Shown piece after piece: positions 1 through 6,582 of a stretch of DNA of 42,580 nucleotides (positions are counted from its first letter, which is position 1; every line of letters begins with the position of its first letter). A model generated the notes under the pieces. It worked only from the letters and a program-made list of their open reading frames with translations, did no database searches and was not told the DNA's origin. The DNA is taken from IMG/VR virus record IMGVR_UViG_3300006332_000004, positions 1 to 42,580 of that record; one strand, written 5' to 3'. Position numbers and translations under genes: made by a program. Source of the DNA: a virus.

Positions 1-155
1 GCTTGTGTTTGCACAGTGAGTAGTTTACTTAAAGAGCGTTTCATAAAGATTAACTCTTCAGTTTCATATAGAAACGGATTGTCATCCGATGCTTTAATTG
101 CCTCCTTAAGACGTTTTATTCTCTTGGTAAGCAATTCAGTTTCATTAAGACGCAT
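1..155 (-). CDS. Small conserved phage protein, 3' end outside window
   Basis: The first 51 residues of an ORF beginning MRLNETELLTKRIKRLKEAI are visible; the rest runs off the window. The start ATG (153-155) lies inside the last codons of the downstream-reading methyltransferase gene, whose stop is at 145-147, so the two overlap by 11 bases and are probably translationally coupled. The visible part is rich in Lys, Arg, Glu and Leu and looks helical. I do not recognise the family. It resembles the many small basic/acidic helical proteins of T4-like cyanophages in style only. Confidence 0.6.
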   Translation of the reverse strand, partial: MRLNETELLTKRIKRLKEAIKASDDNPFLYETEELIFMKRSLSKLLTVQTQ

Positions 156-1002
156 GGTCTACCTCAACTAGATTGTTTAGTAAATGTGGAGTGTTATCTA
201 ACACTCTTTGTTCACACATTGTATGATATTGTGTATCAATTTCAAACCCAATGTAATTGCGTTCTTCTTCAATACACACTTGAGCAGTAGTGCCTGACCC
301 CATAAAGGGATCTAACACTAAGTCACCCTTGTTAGACCACGTGAGTATATGCCCACGTGCTAACTCTTCTGGCATTGTTGCTGGATGTTTATATGCTGCT
401 TTACTTGACTGACCAAATCCACCACTATTCTTAATCCTCCAAATATTAGTTCTTACACCATATTCTCTAATTGGGTTACTCTTTCTTCCAGGATTATTCT
501 GTGTGCCATCTTTCTTTCTACTTGTTGCCTCACCCCATGATTGTATACCTGCCCACTTATTCTTCTTATCTTGAATAAGATTAATTGTCTTAGGTTTACC
601 CTTACTAAGTATAAAACAATACTCAAATATCTGTGTATATCTAACACTCTTCGGACCAGATGCAAATGCAGTGCCAGTCTTCTCATATATCATAGTATCA
701 TGCAACCTGAAACCTTTATCCATAAAGTATAAACATTGCCTGAAAGATGATCCTGTCTCACTACCATTTACTGTGGCATCACCCACATTCCACATAACAA
801 CACCACCATCTGCAACCTTACATTCTATTAGTGTTGCAACATCTTTGAATACATTATAATCCCATTTACTACTATCATTATAAGTTCTTAGATCATCATA
901 AGGTGGGGATGTAACAACCAAGTCGATACATCCATCATCCAATTTTGACATACCGTCAATACAACTCTCGTTGTATATGTTATTAATAGGCAACATTGAC
1001 AT
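145..1002 (-). CDS. Beta-class DNA methyltransferase (N4-cytosine or N6-adenine)
   Basis: This 285-residue protein should transfer a methyl group from S-adenosylmethionine to an exocyclic amino group in DNA. The catalytic motif TSPPY is at residues 31-35 and the SAM-binding motif DPFMGSGTT is at about 231-239. Motif IV before motif I is the beta-class order. The Ser-Pro-Pro-Tyr form occurs in both m4C and m6A enzymes, so the modified base cannot be decided by eye. Residues 60-90 contain another block common in this class (GGVVMWNVGDATVNGS). It overlaps the upstream 216-residue gene by 20 bases and the downstream small gene by 11, so all three form one operon, probably read from the sigma-70-like promoter at 1657-1685. 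Likely roles are protection from host restriction or self-modification. The neighbouring protein is a candidate nuclease partner. Confidence 0.88.
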   Translation of the reverse strand: MSMLPINNIYNESCIDGMSKLDDGCIDLVVTSPPYDDLRTYNDSSKWDYNVFKDVATLIECKVADGGVVMWNVGDATVNGSETGSSFRQCLYFMDKGFRLHDTMIYEKTGTAFASGPKSVRYTQIFEYCFILSKGKPKTINLIQDKKNKWAGIQSWGEATSRKKDGTQNNPGRKSNPIREYGVRTNIWRIKNSGGFGQSSKAAYKHPATMPEELARGHILTWSNKGDLVLDPFMGSGTTAQVCIEEERNYIGFEIDTQYHTMCEQRVLDNTPHLLNNLVEVDHAS

Positions 1003-1633
1003 AATCAGTTTGTACGTAAGTGCATAGTCTCTTTTGATTCTTTACATTAGTCCTAGCAGTGCCATAGATGGGTGTAACACAATCAATATCACTAACATGT
1101 ACCTTAAGACCAGAGAATCCGTTATTGTTCTTACCTGATGATGTTACTTTATCATCCCATCCACTATCTTTATGCTTTAGATTTGGCACATCAACTAATG
1201 CTGCAAAGACCTCAGTAAATATATTACCATCATGCTTCAACTTTAATACAAAGTGAAGTGAATTCTTTACCTTACTGTGATTATTACCTGTTGCGAATTT
1301 ACCATCATCATCACCTAGAGTCATTTTCTCTTCAATAGTGATAACTCCATTATCATCCATTTCTACATCATATCCGTTACCATCAACAAACTTGTATGGT
1401 ATGCCCACTATCTCTGCTGCATCCTCAAATGCGAATGGTGCAAAATTTGCTAATAGTTTAGTCTTTTGTACTGTAGAATTACCACCAGTACCATAAATTG
1501 TTGTTAGTGTGACTTTTCTACCACCAGCAAGAATCTCTAGTGATTTGTCAAGTCTCTCTGTAAGTAATCGTAATGCTTTAGGGATGATTGAATGATAGTC
1601 ATCACGAATCTTAGAATAATCTCTTAGTGTCAT
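983..1633 (-). CDS. Unknown protein paired with methyltransferase; possible PD-(D/E)xK nuclease
   Basis: This is a 216-residue protein I do not recognise. Its 3' end overlaps the methyltransferase start by 20 bases, a very tight pairing. Residues 89-103 hold D89, E91, D93 and then E101-E102-K103 after a short beta-hairpin-like stretch. That could be the acidic-x-Lys core of a PD-(D/E)xK restriction-type nuclease. An N-terminal helix (residues 5-35) and several predicted strands follow. The pairing with a DNA methyltransferase is what makes a restriction endonuclease role attractive, but a single ExK match is weak evidence. An alternative is an accessory protein of the methylase. ATG start at 1631-1633, with the sigma-70-like promoter ending about 25 bases upstream. 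Confidence 0.6.
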   Translation of the reverse strand: MTLRDYSKIRDDYHSIIPKALRLLTERLDKSLEILAGGRKVTLTTIYGTGGNSTVQKTKLLANFAPFAFEDAAEIVGIPYKFVDGNGYDVEMDDNGVITIEEKMTLGDDDGKFATGNNHSKVKNSLHFVLKLKHDGNIFTEVFAALVDVPNLKHKDSGWDDKVTSSGKNNNGFSGLKVHVSDIDCVTPIYGTARTNVKNQKRLCTYVQTDYVNVAY

Positions 1634-1656
1634 TGGAAAGTTGCTTCAATAATAAT

Positions 1657-1685
1657 ATAATAAAGGATAGATGAGATTATGTCAA
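1657..1685 (-). promoter_or_regulatory. Sigma-70-like promoter, TTGACA-N17-TATTAT
   Basis: On the minus strand the -35 TTGACA occupies 1685-1680 and the -10 TATTAT occupies 1662-1657, separated by exactly 17 bases. This is one mismatch from consensus. Transcription would begin near 1650, just before the start of the 216-residue gene at 1633. The -35 box lies in the apical part of the terminator hairpin for the gene behind it. Confidence 0.6.
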
Positions 1686-1697
1686 TCCCATCTATCC
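1665..1697 (-). terminator. Rho-independent terminator of DGQHR gene
   Basis: On the minus strand GGATAGATG pairs with CATCTATCC. An inner GATT/AATC pair continues the stem across a G-T wobble, leaving a five-base loop, GACAT. A TTTATTATATT tract follows (1664 downward). It sits 18 bases after the stop of the DGQHR-motif gene. On the plus strand no T-run follows, so it is directional. Confidence 0.75.
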
Positions 1698-1714
1698 AGT
1701 TTGCCAAGTGGCAC

Positions 1715-2686
1715 TTACTTATCCTTTGCTGGATAAGCAAACCTAGAGTTGCCACCTAGTGCCTTGTTGGATAACTTATCCAACAACTTAGTGCCTAGAG
1801 TAACATTGTTATTCTGAGCATAAGGAGTGTCATTATACCATCCAATTATATCATATAAGATAAATTGTGCAGATGCTCCTGTTGCTCTACCTTTAGTAAG
1901 TGCCTTAAGTGTTTTGAAATTTGGTAAGTCATCACGAACAAACTTTTCAAATGCAACCTTCTTACCATTGGTAAGAGCATCAATAAACTCTGCTAACAAA
2001 CAAAATGCTCTAAGTGCATCACCTTTAACAGTAGTTTCTTTATCGTATAACTTATCCAATAATTCAAATCCAGCACGAATCTTACTTACTTGAGTAGGAT
2101 AATCTTGAAGGCATAGTAAATGGAAATGTGTAAACACCTCTAATTGTCTAGCATTATCCTTTTCAGATCCAAGATTATCAATAGTAAGATTAAATGTCTC
2201 TAACATATCAAGTATGTGTAGAGATTTAGGATCTTCAGCATATATGCCAGCACGTACTTCATCTAACTTAGTAGGTTTCTTACCTAAAGTATTCAACTGA
2301 TGAAATAAAGATGCCTCTTCTTTAATGCACTCTTCAAGTGTAAAAGTTTCTGGATGATAAACTATAGCAGCATCTATCTTACCAGTAAATGAACTTGCAC
2401 ATACTCTAACACAACGGTGTTGCCCATCAATAACAAAATCACCTTGATCTTCTACATCAAGATGATTGGGTCTCCTTGCTATAACAGGAGTTACAAGTTT
2501 TCTTAAATCTAATGCTCCACCTTTACGAATATACGCAGGTGAAATACCTCTTTGATATTTTTTATCGACCTTACACTTTCTTACATCTATTTTTTCGATT
2601 GGTAGAAAGTCACCACTATAGTCTTTAGAAAGTTTAAGTTTATAAGAACCTAATACGTCCTTAATCCAGACATTCTGATTTGCCAT
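1715..2686 (-). CDS. DGQHR-motif protein (DndB/ParB-like fold)
   Basis: This 323-residue protein carries the exact signature D87-G88-Q89-H90-R91 preceded by a hydrophobic strand (DFVI). This is typical of the DGQHR/DndB and phage DUF6551-like families, related to ParB/sulfiredoxin-type nucleotide-binding folds. Just before it, around residue 40-70, is a YQRGIS...LVTPVIARR stretch as in ParB-like proteins, where a ring of basic residues contacts DNA or nucleotide. The C-terminal half is helical. DndB controls phosphorothioation genes in bacteria. In phages the role of such proteins is not established, so regulation or DNA-modification interference is only an inference. It is a single-gene unit with its own late promoter (2751-2758) and terminator (1665-1697). 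Confidence 0.7.
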   Translation of the reverse strand: MANQNVWIKDVLGSYKLKLSKDYSGDFLPIEKIDVRKCKVDKKYQRGISPAYIRKGGALDLRKLVTPVIARRPNHLDVEDQGDFVIDGQHRCVRVCASSFTGKIDAAIVYHPETFTLEECIKEEASLFHQLNTLGKKPTKLDEVRAGIYAEDPKSLHILDMLETFNLTIDNLGSEKDNARQLEVFTHFHLLCLQDYPTQVSKIRAGFELLDKLYDKETTVKGDALRAFCLLAEFIDALTNGKKVAFEKFVRDDLPNFKTLKALTKGRATGASAQFILYDIIGWYNDTPYAQNNNVTLGTKLLDKLSNKALGGNSRFAYPAKDK

Positions 2687-2750
2687 TTAAATAAACGAGT
2701 TAATATCTCGTGTGATACAACGATGAAGAAGTTAATATCCTCTTCAACAC

Positions 2751-2758
2751 TATTTATA
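2751..2758 (-). promoter_or_regulatory. T4-type late promoter TATAAATA
   Basis: Perfect TATAAATA on the minus strand, about 65 bases before the ATG at 2686. A TTGACA at 2784-2779 lies 17 bases before GATTAT (2761-2756), a weaker possible early promoter overlapping the late one. Confidence 0.65.
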
Positions 2759-2769
2759 ATCGCATAAAA

Positions 2770-2791
2770 AAGAGGGTTTGTCAACCCTCTT
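2770..2791 (-). terminator. Rho-independent terminator of small-gene/oxygenase operon
   Basis: Perfect nine-base stem AAGAGGGTT/AACCCTCTT with four-base loop GACA, followed on the minus strand by TTTTTATG. It begins six bases after the stop of the 64-residue gene (2797). The loop and stem edge contain TTGACA. Confidence 0.85.
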
Positions 2792-2796
2792 AACAT

Positions 2797-2991
2797 TTAT
2801 ACATATTGGTCGTTAAGATGCAAGACTTCCACAATCTCACTTATCGTACCCATACTCTCGTCATACTCTTGTTGAGTAATCCTCTTTGTCTTATAGTATT
2901 TCCTTTGTACATCAGAGACATACTTGAAGATACATTGCCTAAGCACTTCTTTTTGCATTTTATTTAAAATGGCAGTCTTTAAAAATGTCAC
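2797..2991 (-). CDS. Small hypothetical protein, GTG start
   Basis: This 64-residue protein has no family I recognise. The GTG at 2989-2991 immediately follows the TAA of the upstream gene. It is preferred because GGAGA lies five bases upstream, whereas the internal ATG (residue 12) has no clear ribosome binding site. The sequence is helical with mixed charge (KMQKEVLRQCIFKYVSDVQR). It is the last gene before the terminator at 2770-2791. Confidence 0.6.
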   Translation of the reverse strand: MTFLKTAILNKMQKEVLRQCIFKYVSDVQRKYYKTKRITQQEYDESMGTISEIVEVLHLNDQYV

Positions 2992-3186
2992 TTATCTCCG
3001 TAGGGTAGTAAGATAATCTAATACATGTGCCCTTACATCCATTAGTTCATTAAAGCACTTTTGGTTATGAGCACAACCACGCAAGTGGTTATCTGGTTTA
3101 TGGACTGACTCTATGTATAGGTCAAGTCCACGATTCCATTTTTCATCAGGACTTTCATCCCCATGAATACTGTTTTGATCTTTCAT
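2992..3186 (-). CDS. Small hypothetical protein
   Basis: This 64-residue protein has a hydrophilic N-terminus (MKDQNSIHGDESPDEKWNRG) and a helical C-terminus. It has two cysteines in a CAHNQKC arrangement and two nearby histidines that could bind a metal, but the spacing matches no motif I know. Its ATG overlaps the TAA of the 31-residue gene upstream (TAATG), and its own stop abuts the next gene's GTG. Confidence 0.6.
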   Translation of the reverse strand: MKDQNSIHGDESPDEKWNRGLDLYIESVHKPDNHLRGCAHNQKCFNELMDVRAHVLDYLTTLRR

Positions 3187-3281
3187 TATTCCTGTGTGGT
3201 ATATTCAAGATCGTAGTCAATACAACCATCGTCATATTCTAGATCTTCATCTAGCATTTCTAGCATTTCTTCTTCATTCAT
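3186..3281 (-). CDS. 31-residue acidic protein
   Basis: The frame starts at ATG 3279-3281, reads MNEEEMLEMLDEDLEYDDGC and ends TTQE before TAA at 3186-3188. About half the residues are Asp or Glu. It overlaps the genes on both sides (upstream stop at 3274-3276, downstream ATG at 3184-3186), a coupling pattern typical of real small phage genes. The composition suggests a DNA mimic or a partner for a basic protein, which is speculation. Confidence 0.5.
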   Translation of the reverse strand: MNEEEMLEMLDEDLEYDDGCIDYDLEYTTQE

Positions 3282-3453
3282 AGTCTTTCACATCATAGGG
3301 TTGGTTTTTCGTTACTCTCTTTGTATTATGTGAATCTTTGTATTCCCATGAAGTGCTTTTGTTTGATGCACCTCTTTGACGCTTATCTCGGAGTGATTTA
3401 CCTGGAGAGGAATAACCCCTTTCAGCACCACCTCGTCTAAAAGTCTTGCCCAT
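3274..3453 (-). CDS. 59-residue basic protein
   Basis: The frame starts ATG 3451-3453 and reads MGKTFRRGGAERGYSSPGKS followed by an Arg/Lys-rich region, ending YDVKDYE before TGA at 3274-3276. It is strongly basic at the N-terminus and hydrophilic throughout. This composition and its overlap with the next gene favour this frame over the longer antisense-like frame at 3312-3539 in the same place. No known domain; it may bind nucleic acid. Confidence 0.6.
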   Translation of the reverse strand: MGKTFRRGGAERGYSSPGKSLRDKRQRGASNKSTSWEYKDSHNTKRVTKNQPYDVKDYE

Positions 3454-3495
3454 TGTTTAGTTGGAATTAATGCGTAACTACTGAATGTATATATG

Positions 3496-3735
3496 CTAGT
3501 TGTTTGTCTCAAGTGACCGTATAGGTGATACTTTATCACTTATAAGTTCTTCATAGTCATGGAAGTTATAATCTTGATAGTTATCAGGCATTTTAATGCT
3601 CAATTCATCAAAGACGAAACCAACACCCTGTAAGAAATCTGAGGTCTTATCAACCACATCCACTAGATAATTACTATCAAATTGTTTCTCTGATACAGTA
3701 CCATCTGAATCAATACACGTTAAAGTAAATTTCAT
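3496..3735 (-). CDS. Hypothetical protein, 79 aa
   Basis: An acidic 79-residue protein starting MKFTLTCIDSDGTVSEKQFD, with alternating hydrophobic strands followed by a helix (YLVDVVDKTSDFLQGVGF). It looks like a small folded alpha/beta protein. I do not recognise a family. It is separated from the oxygenase gene upstream by about 70 bases and followed by the 59-residue basic gene. Confidence 0.6.
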   Translation of the reverse strand: MKFTLTCIDSDGTVSEKQFDSNYLVDVVDKTSDFLQGVGFVFDELSIKMPDNYQDYNFHDYEELISDKVSPIRSLETNN

Positions 3736-3804
3736 GGTTAATATAAACTACTCGGTAAGTCTATCATGGAATTCATGAGATGCAAACTATTTGTGACAGT
3801 ATCC

Positions 3805-4446
3805 TCACTGTCCATCAGGATCATAAGCATAATGTGATCTAATACCATCTTTTAGAACATAATGGAAAAACATATTATGATGATATGATCCAGCAGGTGA
3901 CTCAGGAAAGAATGGTCGCCAATGTATTCTCTCAGTTCCTTTATATACAATACAATCACCAACATCTTGATATAATAAATGATCATTCCCATCACCATCT
4001 TCAATACCAAATGCCCATGGTTCTTTTAAATTAGATGATATATGTATTGAACATGATATTTCACAAGCATCTCTATCAGCATGAGGTGCTAAAAAAGATC
4101 CATTATAATAATACCTATCAAACCAATAACTATTATATAATTGTTTACCTATTTCTTTTTGAATACGTTGTTTAACTTTTAGATATGCTCTTGCGAATAT
4201 AGGAAAACTACGTCTTGAATGTCTGGTACCACGTATATCATCTACTCCTCCTTCTTCTCTTGATATTACATTACCATTTGAATGATCGTAGTAACCATAT
4301 CCTTCTGGTATCTCTTTATTAAAAGGACTTACATCTACAATATTCTTTATAACAAAGAAACCATCTCTATCAAATATATTATGATTAGTACGTGAAGTAT
4401 TTTTTATATCTTCAACTATTGATCTTAAATGATTTTCAACTTGCAT
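3805..4446 (-). CDS. 2OG-Fe(II) oxygenase
   Basis: A 213-residue double-stranded beta-helix dioxygenase. The iron ligands appear to be H122-x-D124 (in PHADRD) and a distal His near 175 (ERIHWRPF). It should couple oxidation of 2-oxoglutarate to hydroxylation of an unknown substrate. The N-terminal third (DGFFVIKNIV) is the usual entry strand/helix of prolyl-hydroxylase-like enzymes. Its ATG overlaps the end of the preceding oxygenase gene by 11 bases, so three oxygenases are made from one message. Substrate candidates include virion proteins such as the glycine-rich adhesin upstream. Confidence 0.75.
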   Translation of the reverse strand: MQVENHLRSIVEDIKNTSRTNHNIFDRDGFFVIKNIVDVSPFNKEIPEGYGYYDHSNGNVISREEGGVDDIRGTRHSRRSFPIFARAYLKVKQRIQKEIGKQLYNSYWFDRYYYNGSFLAPHADRDACEISCSIHISSNLKEPWAFGIEDGDGNDHLLYQDVGDCIVYKGTERIHWRPFFPESPAGSYHHNMFFHYVLKDGIRSHYAYDPDGQ

Positions 4447-5038
4447 AATTAAGTACCTCTATATTAAAAGAAATGGTAATCCGTGGATAAGTTGAAGGTT
4501 TACTTGGTCTTACTTCATGTGAAAGATATGATGGAAACATAATAAGATCTCCTTCTTCATATTTCAAATTAACTTTATCATTATATCCATTTGATTTCAT
4601 TTCTAATGAAAGTGCTCTTGTAGTTATTAATGGATCAATAAAAGTTACAGGAGTATGTATATCAGGATCAAATGAGAGAAAATGAATACATGCAAAATGT
4701 ATTGGTGATCCAATAGTTCCTGTATGTGTATGTTCTTCTTGCCATTCACCACCAGTATAAACATTATACCACATTTGACTCACATTAATATTAAATGTGT
4801 CATCAAAGAAATTATTTAATACTGCTTGATACTGTTGTTGAGTTTCTTTAATTAAAAAATCATAACAATTAACTTCTCTATTATTATATGAGGTGTTAAT
4901 ATTGTTAGTTAACCATCCTTCAGGTGGTCTATTACTATGTTTTGTTTCTTCTATAAATGGTATAATATTATTTTTTAACTTATCATTATCTTCTACCTTT
5001 CCATGAAAGATAGAAATTGGAAATAATTCTTTTCTCAT
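4436..5038 (-). CDS. 2OG-Fe(II) oxygenase (TIGR02466-like)
   Basis: The start is taken at ATG 5036-5038, giving 200 residues from MRKELFPISIF. This ATG overlaps the upstream TGA (ATGA) and follows GGAG. A longer reading from a TTG at 5062 is possible but less likely. H103 and H105 (EEHTHTG), the distal H174 (FPSYLSHEV) and R186 fit the iron and 2-oxoglutarate ligands of the phage oxygenase family that ends in RISISFN-type strands. It is the middle gene of the three-oxygenase cluster. Confidence 0.78.
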   Translation of the reverse strand: MRKELFPISIFHGKVEDNDKLKNNIIPFIEETKHSNRPPEGWLTNNINTSYNNREVNCYDFLIKETQQQYQAVLNNFFDDTFNINVSQMWYNVYTGGEWQEEHTHTGTIGSPIHFACIHFLSFDPDIHTPVTFIDPLITTRALSLEMKSNGYNDKVNLKYEEGDLIMFPSYLSHEVRPSKPSTYPRITISFNIEVLNYAS

Positions 5039-5646
5039 CTCCAACGAGGACCAGATACCCAACCAACCAATGCTTCTCTCTGCCCTTTAGTTATTTTAGT
5101 AACTCTGTGTCTATACCTAGAATCAAATATGAATAAAGTACCTTTTGTTCTTGGTGCAACAGTTTTTTTAATACCATCTTCGGTTTGTATTTCAAAATTA
5201 CCTCCTTCATAATCATATGGATCACTCAACTGAAATGAAAATGATAACTTCCTTGTCTTTTCTGCTTTTGATAATACATAATCAGCACCAGCATCCCCAG
5301 TATTTCCTTTACTCCACGTTTCTAAAGAAGTATCAGTATGCCATCTATAATGACCATCTAATCCATAATGAGTATATTGAATAGCATCATATTCAACACC
5401 TTCTATATCATATTTAAAATTATCTCTATTTGCTTTTAGAACATAAGAATATATAAAACCACCTATCCATGAAGTTGATGGTATCCATGAGGTTTCTGAT
5501 TTTCTTATATGCTCTGGTGCAGTTTCTTGAAGCATACCTACCTTTGAATGTTCCAAAGGATCCATATTATTTTTACAATCAGATATTACCTGATCAATTA
5601 CCATATCAGGTAAACCAGTATGGTACCATACTATAGTATCTGCCAT
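5035..5646 (-). CDS. PKHD-type prolyl-4-hydroxylase-like dioxygenase
   Basis: 203 residues from ATG 5644-5646. The TTG just before it is unlikely as a start because the ATG is better placed. The iron triad is H103-x-D105 with H180 (DSRYRHRV), and R190 would bind the 2-oxoglutarate carboxylate. The segment YEGGNFEI (147-154) is typical of PKHD/prolyl-4-hydroxylase enzymes. It is the first gene after the perfect consensus promoter at 5670-5698, so the three oxygenases are probably early or constitutive genes. It may hydroxylate prolines of phage or host proteins. Confidence 0.85.
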   Translation of the reverse strand: MADTIVWYHTGLPDMVIDQVISDCKNNMDPLEHSKVGMLQETAPEHIRKSETSWIPSTSWIGGFIYSYVLKANRDNFKYDIEGVEYDAIQYTHYGLDGHYRWHTDTSLETWSKGNTGDAGADYVLSKAEKTRKLSFSFQLSDPYDYEGGNFEIQTEDGIKKTVAPRTKGTLFIFDSRYRHRVTKITKGQREALVGWVSGPRWR

Positions 5647-5669
5647 CAATACACCACTAATTATATTAT

Positions 5670-5698
5670 ATTATATATTACTTCTACTTGATTGTCAA
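5670..5698 (-). promoter_or_regulatory. Perfect sigma-70 promoter TTGACA-N17-TATAAT
   Basis: On the minus strand TTGACA is at 5698-5693 and TATAAT at 5675-5670, with exactly 17 bases between. Transcription should start near 5663, about 17 bases before the oxygenase ATG. The -35 box lies next to the stop codon (5699-5701) of the glycine-rich protein gene. It should be recognised by the host primary sigma factor. Confidence 0.85.
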
Positions 5699-6577
5699 TT
5701 ATAAAGGTTGTATCCACTCAACTCGTGCGTAAGTACTACCATTACTTGATCCACCTGAAACATTTTGCATACTTAGATTACTTCCATGATATCCAGGAGC
5801 ATTACCATTTGGGAGACCTCCAGCGTAACCTGATCCACCGCCTCCGCCTCCAGGTTGACCATTGTTTCTTCCAGGTGACCAACCGCCACCTCCTCCACCA
5901 CCTCCGTAGTATCCATATCCTCCAGGAGATGTTCCTCGCCACTCTGTAAACCAAAATGTTCCTCCACTACCGTATGTTAAAAAACCTCCAGCATATGCGT
6001 TAGCACCAGGTCCAGGATAATATTGACCATGTTGTCCACCTTGACCAGATTGGTAACTCCAAGTTGTGCCTCCACAACCTCCACCGCCACCGCCCCAACC
6101 TTGGCGACCTCCACAGTTTCCACCACCACCACCTCTACCACCTTGAGGGTATCCACCAGGACCAGGACCACCACCAGAATGTGATGGTGCTCTAAGACCT
6201 GCCATCATAAACATTCTTGGAGTATAACTAGGAATACTATTTGGAGTTTGTCCAGTAGTCATTGCTGAACATGCCCAACCACTAGCACCTTGTCCTTGTC
6301 GCTGATAAGTAAATCTATCACCAACTCTAATTACAAACTCACCAACAGTATAACCATTATCAGATTCCATTCTTAGTCGTAATAATGCCTCACCACCAGA
6401 ACTACCTGTAACTACAATATTATTAGTCCAACTATAAGTATCCCAGTTTGTAGTATTAAAATCTAATACATTACCATTCCAATTAAGTTGTATATCAGGA
6501 GTAAGGTCTCTGGTGGGTCCACCAAAACCTCTCATCCTTGCTTGTCCACCGTGTGATAATTGAGAGAAAAATGACAT
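5699..6577 (-). CDS. Glycine-rich tail-fibre adhesin
   Basis: A 292-residue protein with two parts. Residues 1-125 are a compact beta domain (RMRGFGGPTRDLTPDIQLNW...). Residues 130-270 are dominated by glycine blocks (GGGPGPGGYPQGGRGGGGGN and several G6-G8 runs) interspersed with Trp, Tyr, Asn and Pro. Polyglycine-II bundles of this kind form the receptor-binding tips of T-even-like gp38 adhesins, so host recognition at the fibre tip is the likely role. It ends with a short beta tail. It lies at the end of a fibre operon just before the hydroxylase cluster. The family assignment is by composition, not by homology. Confidence 0.65.
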   Translation of the reverse strand: MSFFSQLSHGGQARMRGFGGPTRDLTPDIQLNWNGNVLDFNTTNWDTYSWTNNIVVTGSSGGEALLRLRMESDNGYTVGEFVIRVGDRFTYQRQGQGASGWACSAMTTGQTPNSIPSYTPRMFMMAGLRAPSHSGGGPGPGGYPQGGRGGGGGNCGGRQGWGGGGGGCGGTTWSYQSGQGGQHGQYYPGPGANAYAGGFLTYGSGGTFWFTEWRGTSPGGYGYYGGGGGGGGWSPGRNNGQPGGGGGGSGYAGGLPNGNAPGYHGSNLSMQNVSGGSSNGSTYARVEWIQPL

Positions 6578-6582
6578 AATCT

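Noticed and set aside
3312-3539. 75-residue minus-strand frame overlapping two other genes
   Set aside because: The 59-residue frame at 3274-3453 has a much more gene-like composition and chains by overlap to its neighbour. The 75-residue frame overlaps the 79-residue gene and looks like a shifted reading.
5692-6174. Frames of 85, 64 and 65 residues across the glycine-rich gene
   Set aside because: They are frame-shifted or antisense readings of the GGT/GGA-rich repeats; their valine- or histidine-rich low complexity follows from the codons.
5810-6180. Possible direct-repeat or CRISPR-like array in the glycine-rich region
   Set aside because: The repetition is irregular and follows Gly codons in one open frame; there are no constant repeat lengths or unique spacers.
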